A DNA stretch of 64,000 nt from an uncultured Clostridia bacterium (GTDB taxonomy: Bacteria; Bacillota; Clostridia; Oscillospirales; Ruminococcaceae), in contig CALWNQ010000005.1 in assembly GCA_944382875.1 (NCBI GenBank), forward strand, positions 62,001-126,000. Reading direction: 5' to 3'. The notes beneath the pieces were generated by a model that ran no database searches, was not told the origin of the DNA, and saw only the letters and a program-made list of their open reading frames with translations. This document shows positions 32,068-41,119 of the stretch, piece after piece (the stretch's first letter is position 1; each line of letters starts with the position of its first letter). The position numbers and the translations under genes are program-made.

Positions 32068-33486
32068 ATGAAAATTCTGTTTGCGGCCAGCGAAGCGCTT
32101 CCTTTTATCAAGGTGGGCGGACTGGGCGACGTCATGGGGGCGCTCCCCAAAGAACTGGTCAAAAAAGGGATTGACGCCCGCGTTGTCATCCCGATGTACT
32201 CTACCATGTCCCAGGCGATGCGAGACAAATGCACCTTTGAGAAATTTTTCTATTTCTCGCTGGGCTGGCGTTCCTGCTACTGCGGCATTTTCAAGGCGGA
32301 AGCCGACGGCGTCACCTACTACCTCATCGACAACGAACAGTATTTTAAGCGCGGCGGCACCTACGGCGAATTCGACGACGCCGAACGGTTTGCGTTCTTC
32401 TCCAAAGCCGTCCTGGAAATCCTCCCCCAGATTGACTTTTTCCCGGACATCATCCATGCCAATGACTGGCACACCGCATTGGTTCCGGTGTATCTGGATA
32501 CCCAGTTCCGCTCTGTGCCCGGATATGGCTCGATTAAAACGGTCTTTTCCATCCACAATATCGAGTTCCAGGGCAAGTATGACATGTCGATCCTGGAATC
32601 TGTATTCGGCATCTATCCTTCCCAGAGCTCGCTGCTCGAATTTGATGGCTGCCTCAATCTCATGAAAGGCGCCATCGAGTGCTCCAATGTGGTCACCACC
32701 GTTTCTCGCAGCTACGCCAAGGAGATCCTCGATCCTTACTTCTCCTTTGGCCTGCACCCGATTCTCGAAGCCCGCCAGTACAAGATTCATGGCATCGTCA
32801 ACGGCATCGACACGGAGGTTTTCAATCCCGAAACCGATCCGTACATCAAAACCAACTACTCCCTGAAAACCCGCGGCAGCAAACGCTTTGACAAAAAAGC
32901 ACTCCAGCAGGAAGTGGGCCTCCCCGAAATTTCTGACGTGCCGGTTCTGGGACTGGTCACCCGTTTAACTCCCCAAAAAGGCATCGACCTCTTTGAGCCG
33001 ATTATGGCCGAACTGATGGAGATGGATGTGCAGGTGGTCGTTTTAGGCAACGGATACGCGGATTATGAAAACTATTTCAAATACTGCGACTTTACCTATC
33101 ACGACAAATTCCGCGCCATCATCAAATTCTCGGCGCCTCTGGCCCAGCGGATCTATGCCGGCGCCGACATCTTCCTCATGCCCTCCAAGTCGGAGCCCTG
33201 TGGACTTGCCCAGATGATTGCCATGCGGTACGGCACCATCCCGGTTGTACACGCTGTCGGCGGCTTAAAAGACACCGTAATTCCCTTTAACGCCGAAACC
33301 GGTGAAGGAAACGGCGTCAACTTCCAGACCTTTAACGCCAACGACATGCTCGACGCCATCAAACGCGCCATTGCCATCTGGTCGGACAAGGACCAGCGCA
33401 AGACCATTATGAGCAACGCCATGTCGGGGGATTATTCCTGGAAGACTTCCGCAGACGAATACCTCAAAATCTACGAAAGCCTGTAA
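32068..33486 (+). CDS. glgA: Glycogen synthase (ADP-glucose, GT5)
   Basis: Adds glucose from ADP-glucose to the non-reducing ends of alpha-1,4-glucan. The 472-residue length is normal. The N-terminal acceptor/donor motif KVGGLGDVMGALPK is at 15-28; the C-terminal catalytic part has VTRLTPQKGIDLF and PSKSEPCGLAQMIAMRYGTIPVV. GGCGGAGAAAGAGG precedes the ATG. Fourth gene of the glycogen operon. A terminator follows. Confidence 0.96.
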   Translation: MKILFAASEALPFIKVGGLGDVMGALPKELVKKGIDARVVIPMYSTMSQAMRDKCTFEKFFYFSLGWRSCYCGIFKAEADGVTYYLIDNEQYFKRGGTYGEFDDAERFAFFSKAVLEILPQIDFFPDIIHANDWHTALVPVYLDTQFRSVPGYGSIKTVFSIHNIEFQGKYDMSILESVFGIYPSQSSLLEFDGCLNLMKGAIECSNVVTTVSRSYAKEILDPYFSFGLHPILEARQYKIHGIVNGIDTEVFNPETDPYIKTNYSLKTRGSKRFDKKALQQEVGLPEISDVPVLGLVTRLTPQKGIDLFEPIMAELMEMDVQVVVLGNGYADYENYFKYCDFTYHDKFRAIIKFSAPLAQRIYAGADIFLMPSKSEPCGLAQMIAMRYGTIPVVHAVGGLKDTVIPFNAETGEGNGVNFQTFNANDMLDAIKRAIAIWSDKDQRKTIMSNAMSGDYSWKTSADEYLKIYESL

Positions 33487-33498
33487 CTTCCGGCGTCC

Positions 33499-33532
33499 AA
33501 TACCCGGCTCATCCGCAGGGCCGGGTATTTTT
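33499..33532 (+). terminator. Terminator after glgA
   Basis: TACCCGG (33501-33507) pairs with CCGGGTA (33521-33527), followed by TTTTT. Confidence 0.8.
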
Positions 33533-33639
33533 CTGCTTTTTTTCACCGAAAGACACTGTGCGCCCTTCCGGCACAAAAATTTGATTCATGTTTTCTAAAA
33601 AATGGGAACTGCACCGGAATTTCTCGGTGTTTTCCCCGA

Positions 33640-33668
33640 TTGTTTTTTTAATAGGATCATAGTAAAAT
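33640..33668 (+). promoter_or_regulatory. Promoter of glgP
   Basis: TTGTTT (33640-33645), 17-bp spacer, TAAAAT (33663-33668). It leaves a leader of about 95 nt. Confidence 0.6.
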
Positions 33669-33767
33669 AGAATTAGGTCCCTGCGCTATTTTTTTTCGTT
33701 ATCTCTCCGGCAATTCACGGCTTGCAGGGCAAAAATTGAACCATAGATTAGAGAAAGGGGATTTTGC

Positions 33768-36161
33768 ATGAACTCATCCGTTGCCAGCCTCAAAGAAGAG
33801 CTGATCCAGACGTTGAAAACCAAATATGGTTATTCTCCGGAAGAAGCTACAGACCGTCAGATGTACGGCACCGTCCTGATGGTGGTGCAGTCCATCCTCA
33901 CCCACAAACGCGCCGACTACCTGGATTCCTTAAAAAAGAACGACAAGAAACGCATCTACTATATGTCGATGGAATTTCTGGTGGGACGATCGCTCAAAAA
34001 CAATCTCTATAACCTGAACATCCAGAAAGAAATGGAACAGGCGGTTTCCGAACTTGGCTTTGACCTGAACACCATTTATGAAATGGAACCGGATCCCGGC
34101 CTTGGTAACGGCGGCCTCGGACGGCTTGCAAGCTGCTATATGGACGCTGCGACTACCCTCGAATACCCCATCACCGGATTTTCCATCCGCTACGAATTTG
34201 GTATTTTCAAACAGAAAATCGTGGACGGCTGGCAGATGGAATTCCCCGACGACTGGCTGGAAATGGGCGGCTTCTGGCTCACCCCCCGCAACGACGAAGC
34301 TGTTGAAGTGCACTTTGACGGCCGGGTGGAAGAAAAGTGGAGTGAGCACGGCCTCACTACCATCCACCGCGATTACTACAATGTCCGTGCAGTACCGTAT
34401 GACCTGATGATCTCCGGCAAGGACAGCAAAGCAGTAAACTGCCTGCGTCTTTGGCGTGCAGAAGCACCCAACCGCTTTGATATGTATCCTTTCTCCCGCG
34501 GCGAATATGTCAAGTCGATGGAAGAGGATGTTAAAGCGGAAACGATTTCCAAAGTTCTTTATCCCGCTGACGACCACATCGAGGGCAAGCGCCTGCGCTT
34601 AAAACAGCAGTATTTCTTCGTCAGCGCCTCCCTCCAGACCATCGTGCGGGAGCATCTGCGCAATCACTCCACCCTTGATTCCCTGCCGGAACATGCCGTC
34701 ATCCACATCAACGACACCCATCCGGCTCTCTGTGTGCCGGAGCTGATGCGGATCTTGCTGGATGAATGCGGCTACGAATGGGAGCAGGCTTGGGAGATCA
34801 CCTGCCGCACCCTGGCCTACACCAACCACACTGTTATGAGCGAAGCGCTGGAGCGCTGGGACATCAACCTGTTCCGGCAGCACCTGCCCCGTATCACCAG
34901 CATTATCGAGGAAATCGACCGCCGTTTCTGCAAGGACGTCTTTGAATTCCACCCGGAAAAACGCGCCCAGCTCGGCTCGATGGCCATCATTGGCGACGGC
35001 CAGATCCGGATGGCAAACCTCTGTGTCATCGCCTGCTTTTCGGTCAACGGCGTTTCCAAGCTGCACTCCGATATTCTGAAAGAAGATCTGTTCAAGGACT
35101 ACAACGATATCTTCCCCGGCAAACTCACCAATGTGACCAACGGTATCGCGGCGCGGCGCTGGCTTTGTCAAGATAATCCTCTGCTGACCGACTATATCAC
35201 CGAATTGATCGGCGATGGCTTTGTTCATGACCTGAGCCAACTGGAAAAACTCAAGGATTTTGTCGACGATCGTCAGGTTCTCCGCCGGATTGCGGAAATC
35301 AAGCTTGAAAACAAAAAAATGCTGGCAAAATATATCTCCTCCGCCAACGGCATCAAGGTAGATCCCACCTCGCTGTTTGATGTGCAGGTGAAACGTCTTC
35401 ACGAATATAAACGCCAGCTAATGAACGCCCTGCACATCTGCTACCTCTATCTGCAGATCAAAAACCACGGTATGACCATTGAGCCGCACACCTTCCTGTT
35501 CGGCGCAAAGGCTTCCCCTGGATACCACATGGCGAAAGAAATCATCCGCTTTATCTGCGCGCTCGGCGATGTCATCAACCGCGATCCCGCAACCAAGGGA
35601 ATGCTGAAGGTTATTTTCCTGGAGGACTATAAGGTTTCTCTGGCCGAAAAAATCTACCCGGCGGCCGAAATCAGCGAACAGATTTCTCAGGCGGGCAAGG
35701 AAGCTTCCGGTACCGGCAATATGAAGATGATGCTCAACGGCGCCATCACACTGGGCACCATGGACGGCGCCAATATCGAAATTTACGACGCTGTCGGCAA
35801 GGATAACATCTTCATTTTCGGCATGAACACCGAAGAGGTTAACCGCACCCGTGCAAACGGATACAGCCCCCGCGCCATTTATGATTCCAACCCCTATATC
35901 CGGGAAGTCATCGACTTTATGCGCAGCGGCGGACTGGATGGAAAGAACTTTGATTCCATCATCCAGTATCTGCTCAACAACGACACTTATATGTCGCTGG
36001 CGGACTTTGAAAGCTACCGCCAGATTCATGAGCGCGTCAATGAAGTCTACCGCAATCCCGACGAATGGAACCGTATGTCGCTCCTCAACGTCGCCGGCTC
36101 CGGCATTTTCTCAGCCGACCGCTCGATTCAGGATTACGTCCGCGATATCTGGTACCGCTAA
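33768..36161 (+). CDS. glgP: Glycogen/maltodextrin phosphorylase
   Basis: Releases glucose-1-phosphate from alpha-1,4-glucan using phosphate and pyridoxal phosphate; GT35. The 797-residue sequence has the hallmark GLGNGGLGRLASCYMDA (near 110-126), EDVKAETISKVLYP, and the PLP-site EASGTGNMKMMLNGAITLGT near 645-665. ATG 33768 has AGAAAGGGG upstream. It has its own promoter behind the glgA terminator, so synthesis and breakdown can be set separately. Confidence 0.97.
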   Translation: MNSSVASLKEELIQTLKTKYGYSPEEATDRQMYGTVLMVVQSILTHKRADYLDSLKKNDKKRIYYMSMEFLVGRSLKNNLYNLNIQKEMEQAVSELGFDLNTIYEMEPDPGLGNGGLGRLASCYMDAATTLEYPITGFSIRYEFGIFKQKIVDGWQMEFPDDWLEMGGFWLTPRNDEAVEVHFDGRVEEKWSEHGLTTIHRDYYNVRAVPYDLMISGKDSKAVNCLRLWRAEAPNRFDMYPFSRGEYVKSMEEDVKAETISKVLYPADDHIEGKRLRLKQQYFFVSASLQTIVREHLRNHSTLDSLPEHAVIHINDTHPALCVPELMRILLDECGYEWEQAWEITCRTLAYTNHTVMSEALERWDINLFRQHLPRITSIIEEIDRRFCKDVFEFHPEKRAQLGSMAIIGDGQIRMANLCVIACFSVNGVSKLHSDILKEDLFKDYNDIFPGKLTNVTNGIAARRWLCQDNPLLTDYITELIGDGFVHDLSQLEKLKDFVDDRQVLRRIAEIKLENKKMLAKYISSANGIKVDPTSLFDVQVKRLHEYKRQLMNALHICYLYLQIKNHGMTIEPHTFLFGAKASPGYHMAKEIIRFICALGDVINRDPATKGMLKVIFLEDYKVSLAEKIYPAAEISEQISQAGKEASGTGNMKMMLNGAITLGTMDGANIEIYDAVGKDNIFIFGMNTEEVNRTRANGYSPRAIYDSNPYIREVIDFMRSGGLDGKNFDSIIQYLLNNDTYMSLADFESYRQIHERVNEVYRNPDEWNRMSLLNVAGSGIFSADRSIQDYVRDIWYR

Positions 36162-36169
36162 ACCACAAA

Positions 36170-36212
36170 AGAAAGCCAGGTTCTGCAATTCCGCAGAATC
36201 TGGCTCTTTTCA
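36170..36212. terminator. Bidirectional terminator after glgP
   Basis: AGCCAGgTTCTGC pairs with GCAGAAtCTGGCT, then TCTTTT; shared with the convergent methyltransferase gene. Confidence 0.85.
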
Positions 36213-36220
36213 TGCCGGTT

Positions 36221-36967
36221 TTATTTCCTGTGCTTTGCCACATAGACAAGCCGCTGGGAATCCGGCTTCGGCGGCTCGGTGGAATCTTCATGATAGACGG
36301 CACAAAGGGTGAGCCCCGCCTGTTCCAAAGCAGCCAGCACCTGCTCATGGGTATAAGCCCGCTCGGCAAAGCTTTCTTCCATCCGCTCATATAAACCATC
36401 TTCCGCCTCGGCAAAGATGGTGAGGTCCATCTGCACCACATCGTCAGGAAGGAGAGTGTTCTGCCAGGCACAGTAAACCTCATCATAATCATAGGTAAAA
36501 ACGTTGTTGGCCAAAATTTGCCGGTGCTTGTAACAGCTGTTCAGGTCGAAAACAAACACCCCATCCGGGTGCAGGAACAGCGCCGTCCGGGCAATGGCCT
36601 TGCAGAAATCAGCGTAGTCGGTCAGATGATTGAGGGTGTCCAGCGCCGATACCGCCGCATCTACCGTCCCGTAGAGATCCAGTTCGGTCATCTCCTGACA
36701 GATATAGGTGATATCCCGGCCGCTTTCCATCTTTTTCTGCTGGGCAGCCCAAAGCATTTCCTCTGAGTTATCCGCGCCGATAACATCGTACCCCAGCGCT
36801 GCCAGCTCCTCCGACAGCGAACCGGTACCGCAGCCCAAATCCAGCAGAATTCCCCGCTTTGCACCGTGCAACCGGAGGATCCGGTCAAAATAGTCCGCTC
36901 TCGATTTATAATCAATCTCCGAGGTCAGCAGATCGTAAACTTCCGCAAATGGTCCATAATGACTCAT
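36221..36967 (-). CDS. Class I SAM-dependent methyltransferase
   Basis: A 248-residue methyltransferase. SAM-binding motif LLDLGCGTGSLSEELA at about 41-56, DVIGADNSEEML and the post-motif ALDTLNHLTD are typical of the DUF/Methyltransf_25 group with small-molecule substrates. The start overlaps the stop of the yerC-like gene by 4 nt (ATGA). The substrate is unknown. Confidence 0.88.
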   Translation of the reverse strand: MSHYGPFAEVYDLLTSEIDYKSRADYFDRILRLHGAKRGILLDLGCGTGSLSEELAALGYDVIGADNSEEMLWAAQQKKMESGRDITYICQEMTELDLYGTVDAAVSALDTLNHLTDYADFCKAIARTALFLHPDGVFVFDLNSCYKHRQILANNVFTYDYDEVYCAWQNTLLPDDVVQMDLTIFAEAEDGLYERMEESFAERAYTHEQVLAALEQAGLTLCAVYHEDSTEPPKPDSQRLVYVAKHRK

Positions 36968-37272
36968 TTGGTTTCGGCCTCATTTTTTTCGTTCAGGCGT
37001 TTGAAAATCTCGGCGTAGCCATCACACCCATAGTGCAGCGAGCGGTTCACCCGGCTGATGGTGGCGGTAGAAGCTCCGGTTTCGGCAACGATATCGCTGT
37101 ACACCTTGTTCTCGCTCAGCATTTTGGCCACATGAATCCGCTGCGCCAGCGCTTTCAGCTCCTGAACCGTGCAGAGATCTTCAAAAAACTTATAACATTC
37201 TTCCATATCCCGCAGCTCCAACACCGCCTGGAACAGAAACTCCACATTGAATTCTTTCAGCTTCTCGTTCAT
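36964..37272 (-). CDS. YerC/YecD-family TrpR-like regulator
   Basis: A 102-residue DNA-binding protein of the YerC/YecD family, related to TrpR. The helix-turn-helix lies in the second half: LAQRIHVAKMLSENKVYSDIV and TGASTATISRVNRSLHYG. Many Firmicutes have it as a single-copy gene near DNA metabolism or methyltransferase genes. It overlaps the methyltransferase start by 4 nt and is transcribed from the promoter at 37321-37349. The target is unknown. Confidence 0.92.
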   Translation of the reverse strand: MNEKLKEFNVEFLFQAVLELRDMEECYKFFEDLCTVQELKALAQRIHVAKMLSENKVYSDIVAETGASTATISRVNRSLHYGCDGYAEIFKRLNEKNEAETK

Positions 37273-37320
37273 ATCCGCCAGTCCTTTTCTGTAAATTTGG
37301 GAACACTCCCATTCTCTTTG

Positions 37321-37349
37321 ATTTTAACACATCACAGTGTGAAAAGCAA
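37321..37349 (-). promoter_or_regulatory. Promoter of yerC-like/methyltransferase operon
   Basis: On the minus strand, TTGCTT (37344-37349), 17-bp spacer, TAAAAT (37321-37326). Confidence 0.6.
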
Positions 37350-37375
37350 CTATTTTCCGGGATTTTCTGCGCAAA

Positions 37376-37936
37376 CTACCAAAAAAGATGATGTGCTTTG
37401 GCAGGCCGGTACTCATAGACAAAGCAATCGAAGAGCCCGTTGGCTGTGGAAACCGTCATCGTTTCCCCAATCCGCATCGACATCCCGGCCTTTTGCATCA
37501 CCCGCCCGGAAGCGGGGTTTTCGATGGCGTGCTTGGCGTAAATGAGGCGGTAGCCAACCTTGACTGCCAAAGCGAGAACCGCCTGCAATGCCTCAGTGGC
37601 GTAGCCGCAGTTCCACCAGGCTTCCCCCAGGCAATACCCCACCTCACAGCTTGTGTGCCGGTCGGGATCCCGCACCAATCCGATCGAGCCGATCAGCAGC
37701 CCGCTCGATTTTTCCACAATCGCCCACTCATAAAAATCCTTGTGCTTATATTGCCGGAGCCATCCCTGCACAACCGCACGGGTTTCCTCCTGGCTGCGGT
37801 GCGCCGCCCAGACCAGGCACCGGGTAACGGCCGGATTGCTCGCCCAATTTTGGTACATATAGGGAATATCCTGTTCGGTAAACTGCCGCAGCAAAAGCCG
37901 CTCAGTTTGAATCGGAACGGTGCCGCAATGCTTCAT
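37376..37936 (-). CDS. GNAT-family N-acetyltransferase (RimJ/RimL type)
   Basis: A 186-residue acetyltransferase using acetyl-CoA. The N-terminus TERLLLRQFTEQDIP and later VGYCLGEAWWNCGYATEALQAVL, then IENPASGRVMQKAGM, are typical of the RimJ/L branch that modifies protein N-termini or small amines. AGGTGAATTGTTAG precedes the ATG. It is followed by yerC's promoter, so it is not in that operon. Its substrate cannot be predicted. Confidence 0.9.
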   Translation of the reverse strand: MKHCGTVPIQTERLLLRQFTEQDIPYMYQNWASNPAVTRCLVWAAHRSQEETRAVVQGWLRQYKHKDFYEWAIVEKSSGLLIGSIGLVRDPDRHTSCEVGYCLGEAWWNCGYATEALQAVLALAVKVGYRLIYAKHAIENPASGRVMQKAGMSMRIGETMTVSTANGLFDCFVYEYRPAKAHHLFW

Positions 37937-37982
37937 CTAACAATTCACCTCTGTATCCGCCGGTTTTCGGTAAAAATCGGGA

Positions 37983-38011
37983 TTGGATTTTTCCGCCGGC
38001 TGTGATATAAT
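37983..38011 (+). promoter_or_regulatory. Promoter of the PHP-CLC-Hsp33-YmdB operon
   Basis: TTGGAT (37983-37988), 17-bp spacer, TATAAT (38006-38011). Confidence 0.65.
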
Positions 38012-38108
38012 AGCATATGTTAACGGAAGCCGATGGCTTCCAGATTTTAGTATAACACACTTTTGCCGAAAAGAACACTCAAATTTTACATTTTGGAGGA
38101 GGATTTGG

Positions 38109-38912
38109 ATGCCTTTCCTTTATGATATGCACACCCACACCAACCGCAGCTTTGACGCCGAAGCGCCGCTTGCGGCACAGTGTAAACGGGCGGAAGAACT
38201 GCGGCTGAATGGCCTTTGTATCACCGACCATTGCGACGTCAATGTGCAGAGCCTGCTCTGCGCCCGAACGGTATTTGCTGCCGGGGGCGCCGACATCCGG
38301 CGGATGCAGGAAGAAGGAAACCTGCCGTTCCGGCTGTGGCAGGGCATCGAGCTTGGAGAGCCGCTGGAGGATCTCCCCTATGCGGAGGAAATGCTGGGCC
38401 TTCTCCCCTATGATTATGTCATCGGCTCTGTCCACAATACCCCCGGCCAACAGGATTTTTATTTTATGGACTGCAGCAGCATCGACCTGGATTCTGCGCT
38501 CAAGCCCTACTTTGAGGAGCTGATCCGTCTTGCGGATTGGGGAAAAACCGACTCGATCGCCCATATTACCTATCCTCTCCGTTATATTGAGGGAAAATAT
38601 AACAGAAAGGTCGAACTTTCTCCCTATCTCGACCTGATTGACCACCTGTTCCGGGTGATGATCCCCAAAGGACTGGCGCTGGAAATCAACGCGAGTGGCC
38701 TCCGCCAGGAAATTAGACGCCCCATGCCGGACGAACGCTTCATCCGGCGCTATTATGAGCTGGGCGGACGGAAAATCATCTTCGGTTCGGACGCACACGC
38801 CGCGAAAGACCTTGCCTCCGGCATCCCGGAGTGCATGGAACTCTGCCGCAGCATTGGCTTTGAAACGGCGGTTTACTTTGAAAAACGACGCGAATTTTCA
38901 TACAAACTGTAA
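38109..38912 (+). CDS. PHP-domain phosphoesterase (HisJ-like)
   Basis: A 267-residue PHP metal-dependent phosphatase. The motifs are DMHTHTNRSFDAEA, CITDHCDVN, GIELGEP, IGSVHN and FGSDAHAAKDLA, close to those of histidinol-phosphatase HisJ. There are no histidine genes near, so the true substrate is uncertain. ATG 38109 follows GGAGGAGG. First gene of a four-gene run. Confidence 0.85.
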   Translation: MPFLYDMHTHTNRSFDAEAPLAAQCKRAEELRLNGLCITDHCDVNVQSLLCARTVFAAGGADIRRMQEEGNLPFRLWQGIELGEPLEDLPYAEEMLGLLPYDYVIGSVHNTPGQQDFYFMDCSSIDLDSALKPYFEELIRLADWGKTDSIAHITYPLRYIEGKYNRKVELSPYLDLIDHLFRVMIPKGLALEINASGLRQEIRRPMPDERFIRRYYELGGRKIIFGSDAHAAKDLASGIPECMELCRSIGFETAVYFEKRREFSYKL

Positions 38913-38933
38913 TAACGGAGTGTAAAAATACCA

Positions 38934-40202
38934 ATGGACAACTTTTCATCCCACTTTTCCACAAAGCTGCACGCTTTTTCCCGATACCTGCTGGCTTTTG
39001 TCAAATGGACGGCGATCTCCCTTCTCTGCGGAGTCCCGATCGGGCTGGTCGGCTGGTGTTTCCATGAGCTGGTAGAAAAAGCAACCGGGTTCCGCCAACA
39101 GAACAGCTGGATTATCTGGCTGCTGCCGGTTGCCGGTGTTATCATCGCGCTGCTCTACCGTGTCTGCGGCATGGAAAAAGACGGCGGCATCAACACCGTC
39201 CTCTCCTCCATCCGCACCGGTGAACCGGTTCCCATCCGGATGGCCCCGCTGATTTTTGTCAGCACCGTTCTCACCCATCTGTTTGGCGGTTCCTCCGGCC
39301 GGGAAGGTGCCGCGCTCCAGTTGGGCGGCAGTATTGCCGCTCAGTTTGGGCGCTGGATCCGGCTGAATGAAAAGGACCTCCACTGCATCACCCTCTGCGG
39401 CATGAGCGCCGCTTTTGCCGCCTTGTTCGGAACGCCGCTGACTGCCGCAGTCTTTGCGATGGAGGTGGTCAATGTCGGCCACATGTTCTACGCCGCCATC
39501 GTCCCCTGCATTTTCTCGGCGCTAATTGGGGCGGGCGTTGCCGGACAGCTTGGCGCCATCCCAACCTCCTTCAGCGTCAGCGGGATTCCGGTCCTTGCTG
39601 TGCAAACTGCAATTCAGGCTGCTGTCCTTGGCATCCTCTGCGCCGCAGTCAGCATCCTTTTCTGTGTGAGTATGCACACCGCTTCCCGCCTGTACAAGCG
39701 TTTCCTGCCTGATACCCTGATCCGTGCAGCAGCAGGCGGCTTGATTGTCGCCCTGCTCACCTTGGTTGTAGGCACCCACGACTACAACGGCGCCGGTATG
39801 GACGTCATTACCCGTGCAGTCGCCGGAGATGCAGTTCCGTGGGCGTTCCTGCTCAAAATCCTCTTTACTGCGCTGACACTGGGCGCCGGATTCCGCGGCG
39901 GCGAAATCGTCCCCGCTTTCTTCATCGGTGCAACCTTTGGGAATGCCGCCGGGGCACTTCTCGGACTGGATCCCTCGTTTGGCGCAGCTTTGGGCATTGC
40001 GGCTGTCTTCTGCGGTGTGCTCAACTGCCCGCTCGCCTCGCTGCTGCTCTGCCTGGAACTCTTCGGCGGAAGCGGCATGCCTCTCTTTGCGTTGGCAATT
40101 GCGGTATCCTACATGCTGTCGGGATATTTCGGACTGTACAGCAGCCAGCGCTTCTTCTTCTCCAAAACAGAACACGTTGAAATCAACCGGGCAGCCGACT
40201 GA
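38934..40202 (+). CDS. CLC-family anion channel/antiporter
   Basis: A 422-residue membrane protein with about ten helices. The CLC pore motif GSSGREGAALQLGG (near 120) retains the gating Glu, and GFRGGEIVPAFFIGATFG is the second filter motif. Region 1 reads DGGINTV, not the classical GSGIP, and GREGP is GREGA; both variants occur in distant CLCs including fluoride exporters. Chloride versus fluoride cannot be decided by eye. It starts 21 nt after the PHP gene. Confidence 0.88.
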   Translation: MDNFSSHFSTKLHAFSRYLLAFVKWTAISLLCGVPIGLVGWCFHELVEKATGFRQQNSWIIWLLPVAGVIIALLYRVCGMEKDGGINTVLSSIRTGEPVPIRMAPLIFVSTVLTHLFGGSSGREGAALQLGGSIAAQFGRWIRLNEKDLHCITLCGMSAAFAALFGTPLTAAVFAMEVVNVGHMFYAAIVPCIFSALIGAGVAGQLGAIPTSFSVSGIPVLAVQTAIQAAVLGILCAAVSILFCVSMHTASRLYKRFLPDTLIRAAAGGLIVALLTLVVGTHDYNGAGMDVITRAVAGDAVPWAFLLKILFTALTLGAGFRGGEIVPAFFIGATFGNAAGALLGLDPSFGAALGIAAVFCGVLNCPLASLLLCLELFGGSGMPLFALAIAVSYMLSGYFGLYSSQRFFFSKTEHVEINRAAD

Positions 40203-40225
40203 CTGCCTTTAGAAAGGAAATTTTT

Positions 40226-41107
40226 ATGGGAAAACTCATTCGCGCAATTTCACAGGACGGTTCGGTTCTGGCGATGGCCATCCGTTCCACCGACATTGCC
40301 GCAAAAATTGAAGAAATCCACCGCACCTCCGCCGTTGTTACCGCGGCACTTGGCCGTCTTTCCACCGCCGCTTCGATGATGGGGCTGATGCTCAAGGGAG
40401 AAGGTGACTCCCTCACCCTCCGTGTGGACGCCGACGGTCCGGCCGGCACTCTCATTGCCGTTGCCGACAGCGAAGGCTGCGTCAAATCCTATGTCCAGAA
40501 CCCTGTGGTCGAGCTGCCCCTCAATGCCAAAGGAAAGCTCGATGTTGCGGGCGCTGTGGGACGAAACGGATACCTGCGCGTCATCAAGGATCTCGGCCTG
40601 AAAGAGCCGTACAGCGGGCAGGTGCCGCTTGTTTCGGGTGAACTGGCCGAGGATGTCACCGAATACTTTGCCGTCAGCGAACAGACGCCCACCGTCTGCG
40701 CACTCGGCGTACTGGTCAACCCCGATCTCACCGTCCGGGCAGCCGGCGGCTTCCTGGTACAGCTGCTTCCGTTTGCGGATGAATCTGCGATCTCCACACT
40801 GGAACGCAACATTCAGGACATTCCGTCCGTTTCCTCGATGATTGACAGCGGAATGGAACCGGAAGAAATCCTCCAAAAGGTGATGGACGGCCTGGATCCG
40901 CAAATTCTGGACGAATATCACCCCGTTTACCGCTGCGACTGCAGCCGCGAACGGGTGGAACGCGCTGTTATCAGCCTTGGCCGCCAGCAGCTGGATCAGC
41001 TGATCCAGGAAGACCATGGCACCGAACTTTGCTGCCATTTCTGCGGCAAAAAGTACACCTTTACCGAAGACGAGCTCCGGCAGATCCGCGACCGGGCTTC
41101 CCACTGA
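40226..41107 (+). CDS. hslO: Hsp33 redox-regulated chaperone
   Basis: Holdase chaperone activated by oxidation and heat. The 293-residue protein has the substrate domain (LRVDADGPAGTLIAVAD near 65-81; AGGFLVQLLP) and the C-terminal zinc/redox switch YRCDCSRERV and CCHFCGKKY, giving CxC and CxxC. ATG 40226 has AGAAAGG upstream. In the middle of the PHP-CLC-YmdB run, 23 nt after CLC. Confidence 0.96.
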   Translation: MGKLIRAISQDGSVLAMAIRSTDIAAKIEEIHRTSAVVTAALGRLSTAASMMGLMLKGEGDSLTLRVDADGPAGTLIAVADSEGCVKSYVQNPVVELPLNAKGKLDVAGAVGRNGYLRVIKDLGLKEPYSGQVPLVSGELAEDVTEYFAVSEQTPTVCALGVLVNPDLTVRAAGGFLVQLLPFADESAISTLERNIQDIPSVSSMIDSGMEPEEILQKVMDGLDPQILDEYHPVYRCDCSRERVERAVISLGRQQLDQLIQEDHGTELCCHFCGKKYTFTEDELRQIRDRASH

Positions 41108-41119
41108 TGAGGTGAAAGC

